52,064 bases of DNA from assembly GCA_004348015.1 (NCBI GenBank), contig QNVI01000061.1:26371-78434 (forward strand), written 5' to 3'. Of the stretch, positions 36,194-43,852 are shown in pieces (the stretch's first letter is position 1; each line of letters begins with the position of its first letter). The position numbers and the translations under genes are program-made. This DNA comes from Thermoproteota archaeon (GTDB lineage: Archaea; Thermoproteota; Methanomethylicia; Methanomethylicales; Methanomethylicaceae). Under the pieces are notes generated by a model. That model made no database searches. It was not told the origin of the DNA and saw only the letters and a program-made list of their open reading frames with translations.

Positions 36194-36865
36194 TTGACGA
36201 CAGAGGACTTAAATTCAATAATAAATGAAGTCTATCGTAGATCTATAGACTTAATAATTGAACATGTACGAAAGACTAGAGATGCATTAGATCTTGCAAT
36301 TAATGCAGTTTCTAATTTCTCATCATCTTCTTATAATGAGCTTAAAGATATATATGAAAAAATTTCACAAATTGAAGAAGAAGCAGATAATATAAAGAGA
36401 GAGCTTATTGAACAATTAACAAAAAGTGCACCTGCTTTTCTTTATAGAGAAGATTTCTTTAGATTTACTGTGAGAATAGATGAAATAATAGAATATATAC
36501 AATCCTTTACTAGAAGACTTTTAAAGATATCAGAAAGTAAAATAGAACCAATTCCATCAGTAAAAGATCTACTTGAATCAATTCTCACTAATATATCAAG
36601 TGAATATGATTATCTTAAAGAAGCTGTTATGACATTGCCAAGAAATCCAAAGAAAGTATTAGATCTTGTTGTAACTGTTCATGAAATAGAATCAAAGGTA
36701 GATCTTTTATATCATAGTGCTGATTTTAAGCTATTAATGGAAATAGAAGACTTGAGAAAATTATTGTTATATAGAGATTTACTTCATCTATTGGAAGAAA
36801 TAAGTGATTTAATAGAAGATGCCTCAGATGACCTAAGAGTATTAGCATTACATAGAATTGTTTGA
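36194..36865 (+). CDS. DUF47/PhoU-like helical protein
   Basis: An all-helical protein of about 224 residues with acidic repeats EIEEEADNIKREL-like (KISQIEEEADNIKRELIEQL) and VHEIESKVDLLYHSADF, the metal-binding E/D-x-E/D-x(2)-D pattern of DUF47/PhoU relatives. These usually regulate phosphate permeases, but no pit or pst gene is adjacent. I start at TTG 36194, just after GAGGTG; GTG 36188 is part of that ribosome site. The 3' end overlaps the convergent UPF0104 gene by 18 bases. Confidence 0.82.
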   Translation: MTTEDLNSIINEVYRRSIDLIIEHVRKTRDALDLAINAVSNFSSSSYNELKDIYEKISQIEEEADNIKRELIEQLTKSAPAFLYREDFFRFTVRIDEIIEYIQSFTRRLLKISESKIEPIPSVKDLLESILTNISSEYDYLKEAVMTLPRNPKKVLDLVVTVHEIESKVDLLYHSADFKLLMEIEDLRKLLLYRDLLHLLEEISDLIEDASDDLRVLALHRIV

Positions 36866-37852
36866 TCTTGTTTTATTAATCACTCTATTTATTCCATAAA
36901 TAGAAGTTGTTATAAGACCTAAAATTAATTCAAACCAAAATGTTATAATACGCATTAATATTGCTACTGAGCTAGCTATTCCTAATGGAATACCAAATTC
37001 CACAAATAATACTGTAATTGAAACTTCCATAATGCCTATCATTCCAGGTATTCCAATAGGTATAATTTGGATCATACTCATTAATGAAGAAACAGTAAGA
37101 ATAATCCAGTATGAAACATAATAACCCATTGAAATGAATATTATGTAAGGTATTAAAGCTAATAAGAACCATCTTATTATTAAGAGAATAAAAGATGAAA
37201 TAAATGCTTCTTTATCTGTTAAAATATTTTCAAGTTTATTTATACTTTCTTCTTTTACTTTAATATCAAAATTTGGTTTAACTTTTTTTATGAATTTTTC
37301 AAATATATTTACCATTTTTCCAATTAATTTTTTATATCTTTTTACTGCATATAACAATAATATTAACGTAATAACAATTATGATAGAAATTGTGAGTAGA
37401 AACAATGCTAATACCATATTGTAATTAATTATTTGTAATCCACATAATATTATTATAAATCCAAATGTTAAAGTTAACATAATTCTGTGTAGAATAACAG
37501 ATGTAGCTGCTTTACTTATCTGCAAATTAGCTTTTTTTGCTGTAAGATTAATCCTTACAATTTCTCCAGAAATAGAAGCTGTAGGAATCATTAAATCACA
37601 AAAAATACTCATTAAAACAATTTCAAAGCAATCTCTAAATTTTAAACTAGGATTTCTTAAAAATACATACCAACTAAGTGTAAATAATCCAATACATACA
37701 ACATCAATTATTATTAATAAAAATAAAATTGTTTTATCAACAACAAGGATTTCATTAACTATATTCTCTACTCCTATGGATTGTAAATATATTACAAATA
37801 TTACCACTCCTATTATCAGCATGATATTAGTAAAACTTATTGGAAGCCTCAA
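36848..37852 (-). CDS. flippase-like integral membrane protein (UPF0104/LPG synthase TM type)
   Basis: A 334-residue protein with about eight hydrophobic helices. Family motifs are ASISGEIVRINLTAKKANL near residue 95 and IPIGIPGMIGIMEVSITVLF near residue 270, as in the membrane domain of lysylphosphatidylglycerol synthases and AglD-like archaeal proteins. Likely roles are lipid-linked sugar flipping or lipid transport. It is monocistronic, ends in an 18-base overlap with the DUF47 gene and is divergent from endA. Confidence 0.85.
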   Translation of the reverse strand: MRLPISFTNIMLIIGVVIFVIYLQSIGVENIVNEILVVDKTILFLLIIIDVVCIGLFTLSWYVFLRNPSLKFRDCFEIVLMSIFCDLMIPTASISGEIVRINLTAKKANLQISKAATSVILHRIMLTLTFGFIIILCGLQIINYNMVLALFLLTISIIIVITLILLLYAVKRYKKLIGKMVNIFEKFIKKVKPNFDIKVKEESINKLENILTDKEAFISSFILLIIRWFLLALIPYIIFISMGYYVSYWIILTVSSLMSMIQIIPIGIPGMIGIMEVSITVLFVEFGIPLGIASSVAILMRIITFWFELILGLITTSIYGINRVINKTRSNNSM

Positions 37853-37916
37853 TTCATTTCACTTTAGTAAATATTTTATTTCTTAGTAAGTATCTTTTAT
37901 TTTTTTAGGTGAAAAA

Positions 37917-38462
37917 ATGATAGAAGCAAGTTTATGTGGCTCTAGAATAATTGTATGGTCTAAAGAGGATGGAGTAAAACTTTATAGTATGGGATATTAT
38001 GGAAAGCCAGTAAATATTGATAAACCAAAAAATATTTCTGAAATAAATACATATCTTGAACTTTCGCTTTTAGAAGCAAATTATCTTGTTGAAAAAGGAA
38101 TAATAGTTGTAAAAGATAACAATAGAGTACTAACAAAAGAAGAATTATTTGAAATCTCAAAAAAGCATTATCGCCTCTTTAAGGAATTATATGAAGTTTA
38201 TAAAGATTTAAGAGAAAGAGGCTATATTGTAAGATCAGGTATAAAATTTGGAGCTAATTTTGCAGTATACAAATATGGTCCTGGTATTGATCATGCTCCT
38301 TTTATAGTTCATGTAATTCCAAATTCTGCTGAAATAGATCCTATAGAAATAATTAGAGCAGGTCGTCTTTCACATACAGTAAGAAAAAAATTCATATTAG
38401 CTACATTAGATGAAACTCATAAAAAAGTAGTATACTATATGTTTGATTGGTGGAAGGCTTAA
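37917..38462 (+). CDS. endA: tRNA-splicing endonuclease
   Basis: Cuts intron-containing pre-tRNAs at bulge-helix-bulge sites. The 181-residue size fits the homotetrameric or heteromeric short type. The catalytic region reads GIKFGANFAVYKYGPGIDHAP with Tyr118/Tyr120 and His126, then RLSHTVRKKFILA with Lys157, the expected triad. GGTG lies 5 bases before ATG 37917. Its 3' end overlaps the ilvE stop by 4 bases on the other strand. Confidence 0.95.
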   Translation: MIEASLCGSRIIVWSKEDGVKLYSMGYYGKPVNIDKPKNISEINTYLELSLLEANYLVEKGIIVVKDNNRVLTKEELFEISKKHYRLFKELYEVYKDLRERGYIVRSGIKFGANFAVYKYGPGIDHAPFIVHVIPNSAEIDPIEIIRAGRLSHTVRKKFILATLDETHKKVVYYMFDWWKA

Positions 38463-39343
38463 TAGATTGGAATTCCATTTTTTGGATCTGCAACATATTT
38501 TTTAAACTCTTCAATAATAAATTTAGTAGTTTTTCCAGGTTTACCATCTCCTATTTTTCTACCACTTATTTCTACTATTGGAACTATTTCTGCTCCAGTA
38601 CCTGTAAAGAATACTTCACTAGCATTGAATAATTCATGTACTGTAATTAGCTTTTCTCTTACATTTATATTATTATTTTTAGCAATTTCCATAACAACTT
38701 GTCTAGTAATTCCAGGAAGTGCTCCAGTATATGTTGGAGGTGTTAAGAGCTCATCATTAATTACTAAGAATATATTTTCTCCAGGCCCTTCACATACATA
38801 TCCATCAGTAGTTAATATAATTGCCTCATCAGCATTAAAGACATTAGCTTCAATTTTTGCTAATATACTATTCAAATAATTAAGAGATTTAATTTCATGT
38901 GATGTAGCATCTATTCTATCTCTTCTTATCCAGCTAATGATTACTCTTGCTCCTCTTTCATATGCCTCTTTTGGTAATACTTCAATTTTTTCAGTTATTA
39001 TAATTATATTTGGTTTTTTACATTTTCTTGGATCTAATCCTAAATCTCCTTCTCCTCTTGTAACAATAACTCTAATATAAGCATCTTTTAAAGAATTTAC
39101 TCTTAATGTTTCTATTATTGCTTTAATCATTTCTTCTTTACTTATTGGTATTTTTAACATTATGCTATGAGCAGATGCATAAAGTCTATCTATATGTTCT
39201 TTTAGTTTAAATACATATCCATTGTATGCTCTTATTCCTTCAAATACACCATCACCATAGAGAAATCCATGATCAAAAACAGATATACAGGCTTTTGATT
39301 TTTCAATGAAATTACCATTTATGTAAACTAATGGTTCTTTCAT
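38459..39343 (-). CDS. ilvE: branched-chain amino acid aminotransferase
   Basis: Fold-type IV PLP enzyme of 294 residues. Motifs: SVFDHGFLYGDGVFEGIRAY (21-40), the PLP lysine Lys152 in SHEIKSLNYLNSILAK, DGYVCEGPGENIFLV, and FFTGTGAEIVPIVEISGR. It carries out the last step of Val, Leu and Ile synthesis. AGGTGAGATG precedes the ATG. It is divergent from the glcD-hdrD operon across 115 bases. Confidence 0.95.
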   Translation of the reverse strand: MKEPLVYINGNFIEKSKACISVFDHGFLYGDGVFEGIRAYNGYVFKLKEHIDRLYASAHSIMLKIPISKEEMIKAIIETLRVNSLKDAYIRVIVTRGEGDLGLDPRKCKKPNIIIITEKIEVLPKEAYERGARVIISWIRRDRIDATSHEIKSLNYLNSILAKIEANVFNADEAIILTTDGYVCEGPGENIFLVINDELLTPPTYTGALPGITRQVVMEIAKNNNINVREKLITVHELFNASEVFFTGTGAEIVPIVEISGRKIGDGKPGKTTKFIIEEFKKYVADPKNGIPIY

Positions 39344-39413
39344 TCATCTCACCTTTTGAGACTAAAGATTTATAGATTTTTATATTTTAATTTTTCTAAT
39401 TTTAAAACGTTAA

Positions 39414-39421
39414 CTATAAAA
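39414..39421 (+). promoter_or_regulatory. TATA box of glcD-hdrD
   Basis: CTATAAAA lies 45 bases before the TTG start. Its expected transcription start (about 39443-39447) falls within the right arm of the dyad at 39427-39453, so a protein bound there would block initiation. Confidence 0.5.
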
Positions 39422-39426
39422 ATTTG

Positions 39427-39453
39427 TCCCCTCTTAATAATATTAAGAGGGGA
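39427..39453. promoter_or_regulatory. perfect 12-bp dyad between TATA box and start of glcD
   Basis: Left arm TCCCCTCTTAAT (39427-39438), three-base centre, right arm ATTAAGAGGGGA (39442-39453), a perfect inverted repeat. The right arm contains the ribosome site AGAGGGGA five bases before TTG 39459. It could be a DNA operator at the transcription start or, if transcription begins further upstream, an RNA hairpin that hides the ribosome site. Confidence 0.65.
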
Positions 39454-39458
39454 ATAAT

Positions 39459-41021
39459 TTGAGCGATCCAGTTCTAAAAGAACTTGAAGCCATTGTAGGC
39501 CCTGATAATGTCATATCAGATCCAGCAAGAATTTTTGCTGAGGTCTATGATGCATGGCTTCAAATATTTCCAGGAAAACCTCCAAAAATGCCAAAATATA
39601 TTGTTAGACCAGCAAATGAATTTGAAGTACAAGATATTGTATTAATGGCAAATAGATATAAAATACCAATACAAGTAGCAAGTTTTTACAGCTATAAACT
39701 TCCATGCTATAGTGGTATATTACTTCAAACAATAAGAATGAATAGAATACATGAAGTAAATGTTGATGAAGGATATGCTGTTATTGATGCTGGTGTTACT
39801 TTTAATCAATTCTATAGATATTTAAGATCAAGAAATATAGAACTTACTATTCCTGTGACAACAGCTCCTCCAAATACTTCAATTGTTGCTAATTTCTTAT
39901 TCAAAGGAATTGGAATGAATATGACATCAATAAGTGATGGAAATCAAGAAGCAATAATGGGTTTAGAAGCTGTATTACCTACTGGTGAAATAGTACATAC
40001 AGGATCATGGGCTCTTCAAACTGCCTCATGTAAATATACTTTTGATTTAGGATTTGGCCCTCAATTATCAAGAATATTTGTAGGTGCTTTAGGAACATTA
40101 GGTATTGTTACAAAGATGGCAATAAAACTCTGGCCAAAGCCAAAAGCATTAACTGTTAAGTTCTTAGGAATGAAAAAATGTGAGGATCTTGCAAAACACA
40201 TGAATAAACTACAATATATAAAACTTGCTCCAAGTACTTCAGGAGGTCACTGGTTATTACTTGTCTTACATGGTACAAACTTATTCCCATATTGGGGATT
40301 TGAACAAAATAAGAAATTATATCAAATAACAGATGAAGATATTGTGAAGATGAGAGAATACTATGGATTCCCTGGAGATGGTACACAATACTTCTATGTT
40401 CTTGCATGTACACCTCATTATCAATCTGAAGATGAAGCAAAATTATGGGAAAAACTATGGTCAAATTACATATCATCAAATCCTGAAATAACAGAACTTA
40501 CAGAAGATAATTGCCCTGGTATAAAATTTGGAGAAATAGAAGCTACTCTTAAAATGTATGGAGGAATTGGTGAAGGAGAACCAGGAAATCAACGTATAAG
40601 ATATTGTGGATGGACTCCTGGACATATATGGAGCTTTTATGGTAGTGTTGGAAATAAAGCTCTTCCAAAACTTCATGAAATAACTTGGAATACAGGAAGA
40701 AAGTATGGATTAATTCCTGCTTTACATACTATAGGTATAAATGAAGGAAGGGTATCACATGTAAGATACATGGTACCAATAGAACGTGGTGATGACGAAG
40801 GTGTAAGAAGATATGCAGGATTCTTTGGTGAAGTTATTCCAAGAGTTATTCGTGAAGGAGGATTTGTACCTGCTAGATGCTTTGGTTTAGGAGCTAAAAT
40901 TGTTTCACAACACATGGATTCTGGCTTCTTTGAATTATATCGTAGAATAAAGAAGGCACTAGATCCAAATAATATAATGGCTCCTTGGTTAGGTTTTAAT
41001 GTACCATTTGAATATGAGTAG
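39459..41021 (+). CDS. FAD-linked oxidase, GlcD-like
   Basis: A 520-residue flavoprotein of the FAD_binding_4 / vanillyl-alcohol-oxidase family. KYIVRPANEFEVQDIVLMAN (about 48-67) and GALGTLGIVTKMAIKLWPKP mark the FAD domain; RIKKALDPNNIMAPW closes the protein as in glycolate/lactate oxidases. It overlaps the expected operon with hdrD (9 bases to its ATG). GlcD-HdrD pairs are known in non-euryarchaeal methylotrophic methanogens, where they are proposed to link a soluble HdrD to another electron carrier or an organic acid. The actual substrate is unknown. TTG start with AGAGGGGA upstream. Confidence 0.87.
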   Translation: MSDPVLKELEAIVGPDNVISDPARIFAEVYDAWLQIFPGKPPKMPKYIVRPANEFEVQDIVLMANRYKIPIQVASFYSYKLPCYSGILLQTIRMNRIHEVNVDEGYAVIDAGVTFNQFYRYLRSRNIELTIPVTTAPPNTSIVANFLFKGIGMNMTSISDGNQEAIMGLEAVLPTGEIVHTGSWALQTASCKYTFDLGFGPQLSRIFVGALGTLGIVTKMAIKLWPKPKALTVKFLGMKKCEDLAKHMNKLQYIKLAPSTSGGHWLLLVLHGTNLFPYWGFEQNKKLYQITDEDIVKMREYYGFPGDGTQYFYVLACTPHYQSEDEAKLWEKLWSNYISSNPEITELTEDNCPGIKFGEIEATLKMYGGIGEGEPGNQRIRYCGWTPGHIWSFYGSVGNKALPKLHEITWNTGRKYGLIPALHTIGINEGRVSHVRYMVPIERGDDEGVRRYAGFFGEVIPRVIREGGFVPARCFGLGAKIVSQHMDSGFFELYRRIKKALDPNNIMAPWLGFNVPFEYE

Positions 41022-41030
41022 GTGATAAAT

Positions 41031-42335
41031 ATGGGAGAAGTTGAAAGAAAAATTCCATTTATAATTCACAAAAATATAGAATTTGTGCCATTTATTAGTC
41101 ATGCAAGTTTTGATAAAACTCCAAGAGAATGGGTAAACATAAAGTTTCCAAATGAAGACAAATATCCAGATTTAGCAGTAGCAAAATTTGAAGCAGTAAG
41201 ATGTTGGGCTTGTGGACAATGTGAACTCTCTTATATGGCAAATTGGGCTATGAATTGTCCATCTGCTACTTTTCCAGCAAACTATAGGAAAGCAGCATAT
41301 AGAGGTCAAGGAAAGCATATGACTGTCTTAGGTTTACTACAAGGATTTATAGAACCATCACCTGAAATTGTTCATGTTGCCTATTTCTGTAATTTATGTG
41401 GAAACTGTACACTTCAATGTAGTATGGGTATTGGAAGTGACCCTGTTATTTCAGCAATGGCTTTAAGAAGAATGCTTGTTAAACTTGGAATGGGACCACT
41501 TCCTGCTCATAAACGTTTTGCAGAATATATTAAGAAATATCATAATCCTTATGGAGAGCCTCATGAAAATAGATTTGCTTTTATGAAAAAGAAAATTGAA
41601 AAGAAAAAAGCAGATATTGTATATTTTGCAGGATGTACAGGTCCATATAGAACTCCTGAGGTATGTGAAGCAACAGTTAATTTATTAGAATTAGCAAATG
41701 CTGATTTTACAGTATTGTATGGAGATGAATGGTGTTGTGGATCTCCATTATATATGGTTGGATTATGGGAAGAAGCAAAAGAAACATTAGAACATGATAT
41801 ATCAGTAATAGAAAGCTTAGGTGCATCTAAAGTAATTACATCTTGTGCTGGTTGCTTTAGACAACTTCATGAAGGATATAAAAAATTAGGAATATCAAAG
41901 CCATCATTTGAAGTATTACATTCATCTCAATTATTTGCAGAATATTTGAACTCAGGTAAATTAAAACCAAAATCAACTCCAACTGATAAAGTAGTTACAT
42001 ATCATGATCCATGTCATTTAGGAAGACATGTTGGTGTATTTGATGAGCCAAGAGAAATACTTGCTAATATTCCAGGATTAAAATTCATTGAATTTGAAAG
42101 AACTGCTCATAATGCATGGTGTTGTGGTGCTGGAGCTGGTGTGATGTCAGGATTTCCTGAATTAGCAAGATTTGCAGCAACTGAAAGATTAAAAGAAGCA
42201 AAAGGAATAGGTGCAAACTATGTATCAAGTGCATGTCCATTCTGTGAATTAAATCTTAAAAGAACTGAAGATGCTATGAAATTTGGCATAGAAATTGGAG
42301 ACATATTGTTACTATTAGAAAAATCATTAAGGTGA
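41031..42335 (+). CDS. hdrD: heterodisulfide reductase subunit D-like Fe-S protein
   Basis: An HdrD-type protein of 434 residues. Two N-terminal Fe-S binding clusters: Cys58, 61, 64, 76 and Cys120, 123, 126, 130. Two CCG domains follow, with ending motifs EWCCGSPLY...SCAGC and AWCCGAGAG...SACPFC, the noncubane cluster sites that reduce CoM-S-S-CoB. The first N-terminal cluster has unusually long spacing before its fourth Cys. No HdrE cytochrome is adjacent; GlcD takes that position. The start is ATG 41031 after GGTGAT, not GTG 41022 which is part of that site. Confidence 0.9.
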   Translation: MGEVERKIPFIIHKNIEFVPFISHASFDKTPREWVNIKFPNEDKYPDLAVAKFEAVRCWACGQCELSYMANWAMNCPSATFPANYRKAAYRGQGKHMTVLGLLQGFIEPSPEIVHVAYFCNLCGNCTLQCSMGIGSDPVISAMALRRMLVKLGMGPLPAHKRFAEYIKKYHNPYGEPHENRFAFMKKKIEKKKADIVYFAGCTGPYRTPEVCEATVNLLELANADFTVLYGDEWCCGSPLYMVGLWEEAKETLEHDISVIESLGASKVITSCAGCFRQLHEGYKKLGISKPSFEVLHSSQLFAEYLNSGKLKPKSTPTDKVVTYHDPCHLGRHVGVFDEPREILANIPGLKFIEFERTAHNAWCCGAGAGVMSGFPELARFAATERLKEAKGIGANYVSSACPFCELNLKRTEDAMKFGIEIGDILLLLEKSLR

Positions 42336-42340
42336 TAATC

Positions 42341-42496
42341 TTGGGATTTGAATATAATATGCAATGTAGGGATTGTAGACATAAATGGTCTTCTAATAAA
42401 ATTTCATCATCTATAAAATGTCCAAAATGTGGCTCACATAATGTAAGACTACTTCCATCGAAAAACTTTAAAACATTTATTGCACCATATGCATAA
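42341..42496 (+). CDS. 51-residue zinc-ribbon protein in the glcD-hdrD operon
   Basis: TTG 42341, five bases after the hdrD stop and with GGTGAT just upstream (42331-42336), opens 51 codons: GFEYNMQCRDCRHKWS then SIKCPKCGSHNVRLLPSK. Two CxxC pairs (Cys9/12 and Cys27/30) form a zinc-ribbon or rubredoxin-like knuckle. Spacing fits the FmdB-type small zinc-ribbon more than rubredoxin. A T-tract terminator follows. Its place at the end of the operon suggests an accessory or regulatory role for GlcD-HdrD. Confidence 0.8.
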   Translation: MGFEYNMQCRDCRHKWSSNKISSSIKCPKCGSHNVRLLPSKNFKTFIAPYA

Positions 42497-42512
42497 TTTT
42501 TTTCTTTTTTTT
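42497..42512 (+). terminator. T-tract terminator after glcD-hdrD-zinc ribbon
   Basis: An almost pure T run broken by one C begins with the base after the zinc-ribbon stop. No hairpin, as expected for archaeal termination. It reaches the stop codon of the convergent ureohydrolase-like gene. Confidence 0.6.
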
Positions 42513-43674
42513 AAATAATTTTTCCATTATAAGATAATTTAAAGTGTTTACCTGATAATTCAATAAATCCCATATTTATTAATTCCTTTAATTTTTCTCT
42601 ATCTTTTATATTATCCAAATTTTCTAGACATTTTTTATATTTTTCATCTAAGTAAATTGTACCATCTGTTAATAATCTTATAATATTTCCACATATGTTA
42701 TATGTTCTATCATTTTCAGCATTCCACGGATCTATTTCCATTATATCAAGACCAATAATATTTACATTTCTTTCAAAAATTAAAAGTAATGCTTTATAAA
42801 TTTCTACTTCTTTTAATCCTTCTACATTCAAAAATCTACTTCCATATAATGCTTTTCTTGCACCAATATCTATATCAATTGATATGTAAACATTACTACT
42901 TAAATATGGAAAAATACTTTTAATAGCTTCTTCTACTCCTAATGAATCTATAATTCTTCTATGAATTATCTTTATTCCTTCCTTCTCTAATGTTTTATAT
43001 TGATCAACAAATTCTTTTACTCTTGAATCTTTTATTTTTTCTAATTTCTCAGAAGGATAATCCATAGGACCAAATACAATTATTTTTTCTAAAATTCCTT
43101 CGTAAAATAAATGATATAGAAAAGATCCACTATTATAACTATTTTTCCTACCTATTGGACTAAATACATAATCTTTTGCTTTATATCCATATGTCTCATA
43201 ATTTGATTCATTTTCCATCATATAGCTTATAAGATTATTTCTAATTGGTGATGGAATTCCATCAAAATGAGAATCAAAAACTATTAATGTCAAATCATTA
43301 AATCTACTAGATAATTCATCAATTACTCCACCGCTCATTGAATGATCAATTCCAATCATTAGTGGTTTTTCCATATTCTTAACAAAATCTCTTACTTTAT
43401 TTCTATATTCTCTACAACCATCAGAATCTAAAAATACTTCAAAATTTATTGGTGTAAGCATTATTAAATCTTCTTCATCTGGATATATAGATAGCCAGCT
43501 CTCTACAGGTAATTCTCCATAATATTTAATATCAATTCCTTGAATTTCTTTTAATTTTAAAATTATCTCAATTGGATTTTTTGGTCTTTTTCCTAAGATA
43601 ATACTATTTATTTTTTTATTTATTGAATCACTACCTTCATCAGGATCGAGTAAGACTTCAAATAATGACCACAT
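42511..43674 (-). CDS. divergent arginase/agmatinase-fold protein
   Basis: A 387-residue homologue of ureohydrolases with an added N-terminal about 100 residues. It keeps IGIDHSMSGG (GGxH-like), VFDSHFDG (D-x-H-x-D) and GLDIMEIDPWN. The third motif is SIDIDIGARKAL, so the usual D-P that follows the metal Asp residues is lost. It may therefore have another substrate (a formimino or histone-deacetylase-like group) or reduced metal binding. It has its own promoter divergent from aor and is convergent with the HdrD operon. Its function is unknown. Confidence 0.75.
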   Translation of the reverse strand: MWSLFEVLLDPDEGSDSINKKINSIILGKRPKNPIEIILKLKEIQGIDIKYYGELPVESWLSIYPDEEDLIMLTPINFEVFLDSDGCREYRNKVRDFVKNMEKPLMIGIDHSMSGGVIDELSSRFNDLTLIVFDSHFDGIPSPIRNNLISYMMENESNYETYGYKAKDYVFSPIGRKNSYNSGSFLYHLFYEGILEKIIVFGPMDYPSEKLEKIKDSRVKEFVDQYKTLEKEGIKIIHRRIIDSLGVEEAIKSIFPYLSSNVYISIDIDIGARKALYGSRFLNVEGLKEVEIYKALLLIFERNVNIIGLDIMEIDPWNAENDRTYNICGNIIRLLTDGTIYLDEKYKKCLENLDNIKDREKLKELINMGFIELSGKHFKLSYNGKII

Positions 43675-43808
43675 ACTTTATCTCTCTCCATAAATAAATA
43701 TATTATTGACTATTGTAAACTTTTCAATACTGATTATTTTAATTTTTTTATTCTGACTTATTTTATATTTAAAAATAATAAAATTATCATAAAATAGTTT
43801 TTAATAAT

Positions 43809-43817
43809 GTTTAAATA
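43809..43817 (+). promoter_or_regulatory. TATA box of aor-moaD
   Basis: GTTTAAATA, the same nine bases as before the methyltransferase operon at 46039. AGGGG follows 23 bases later and acts as ribosome site for ATG 43853. The shared box and spacing suggest similar promoters for both operons. Confidence 0.5.
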
Positions 43818-43852
43818 GAAATAATCTAAATAATTATTATAGGGGAAACAAA

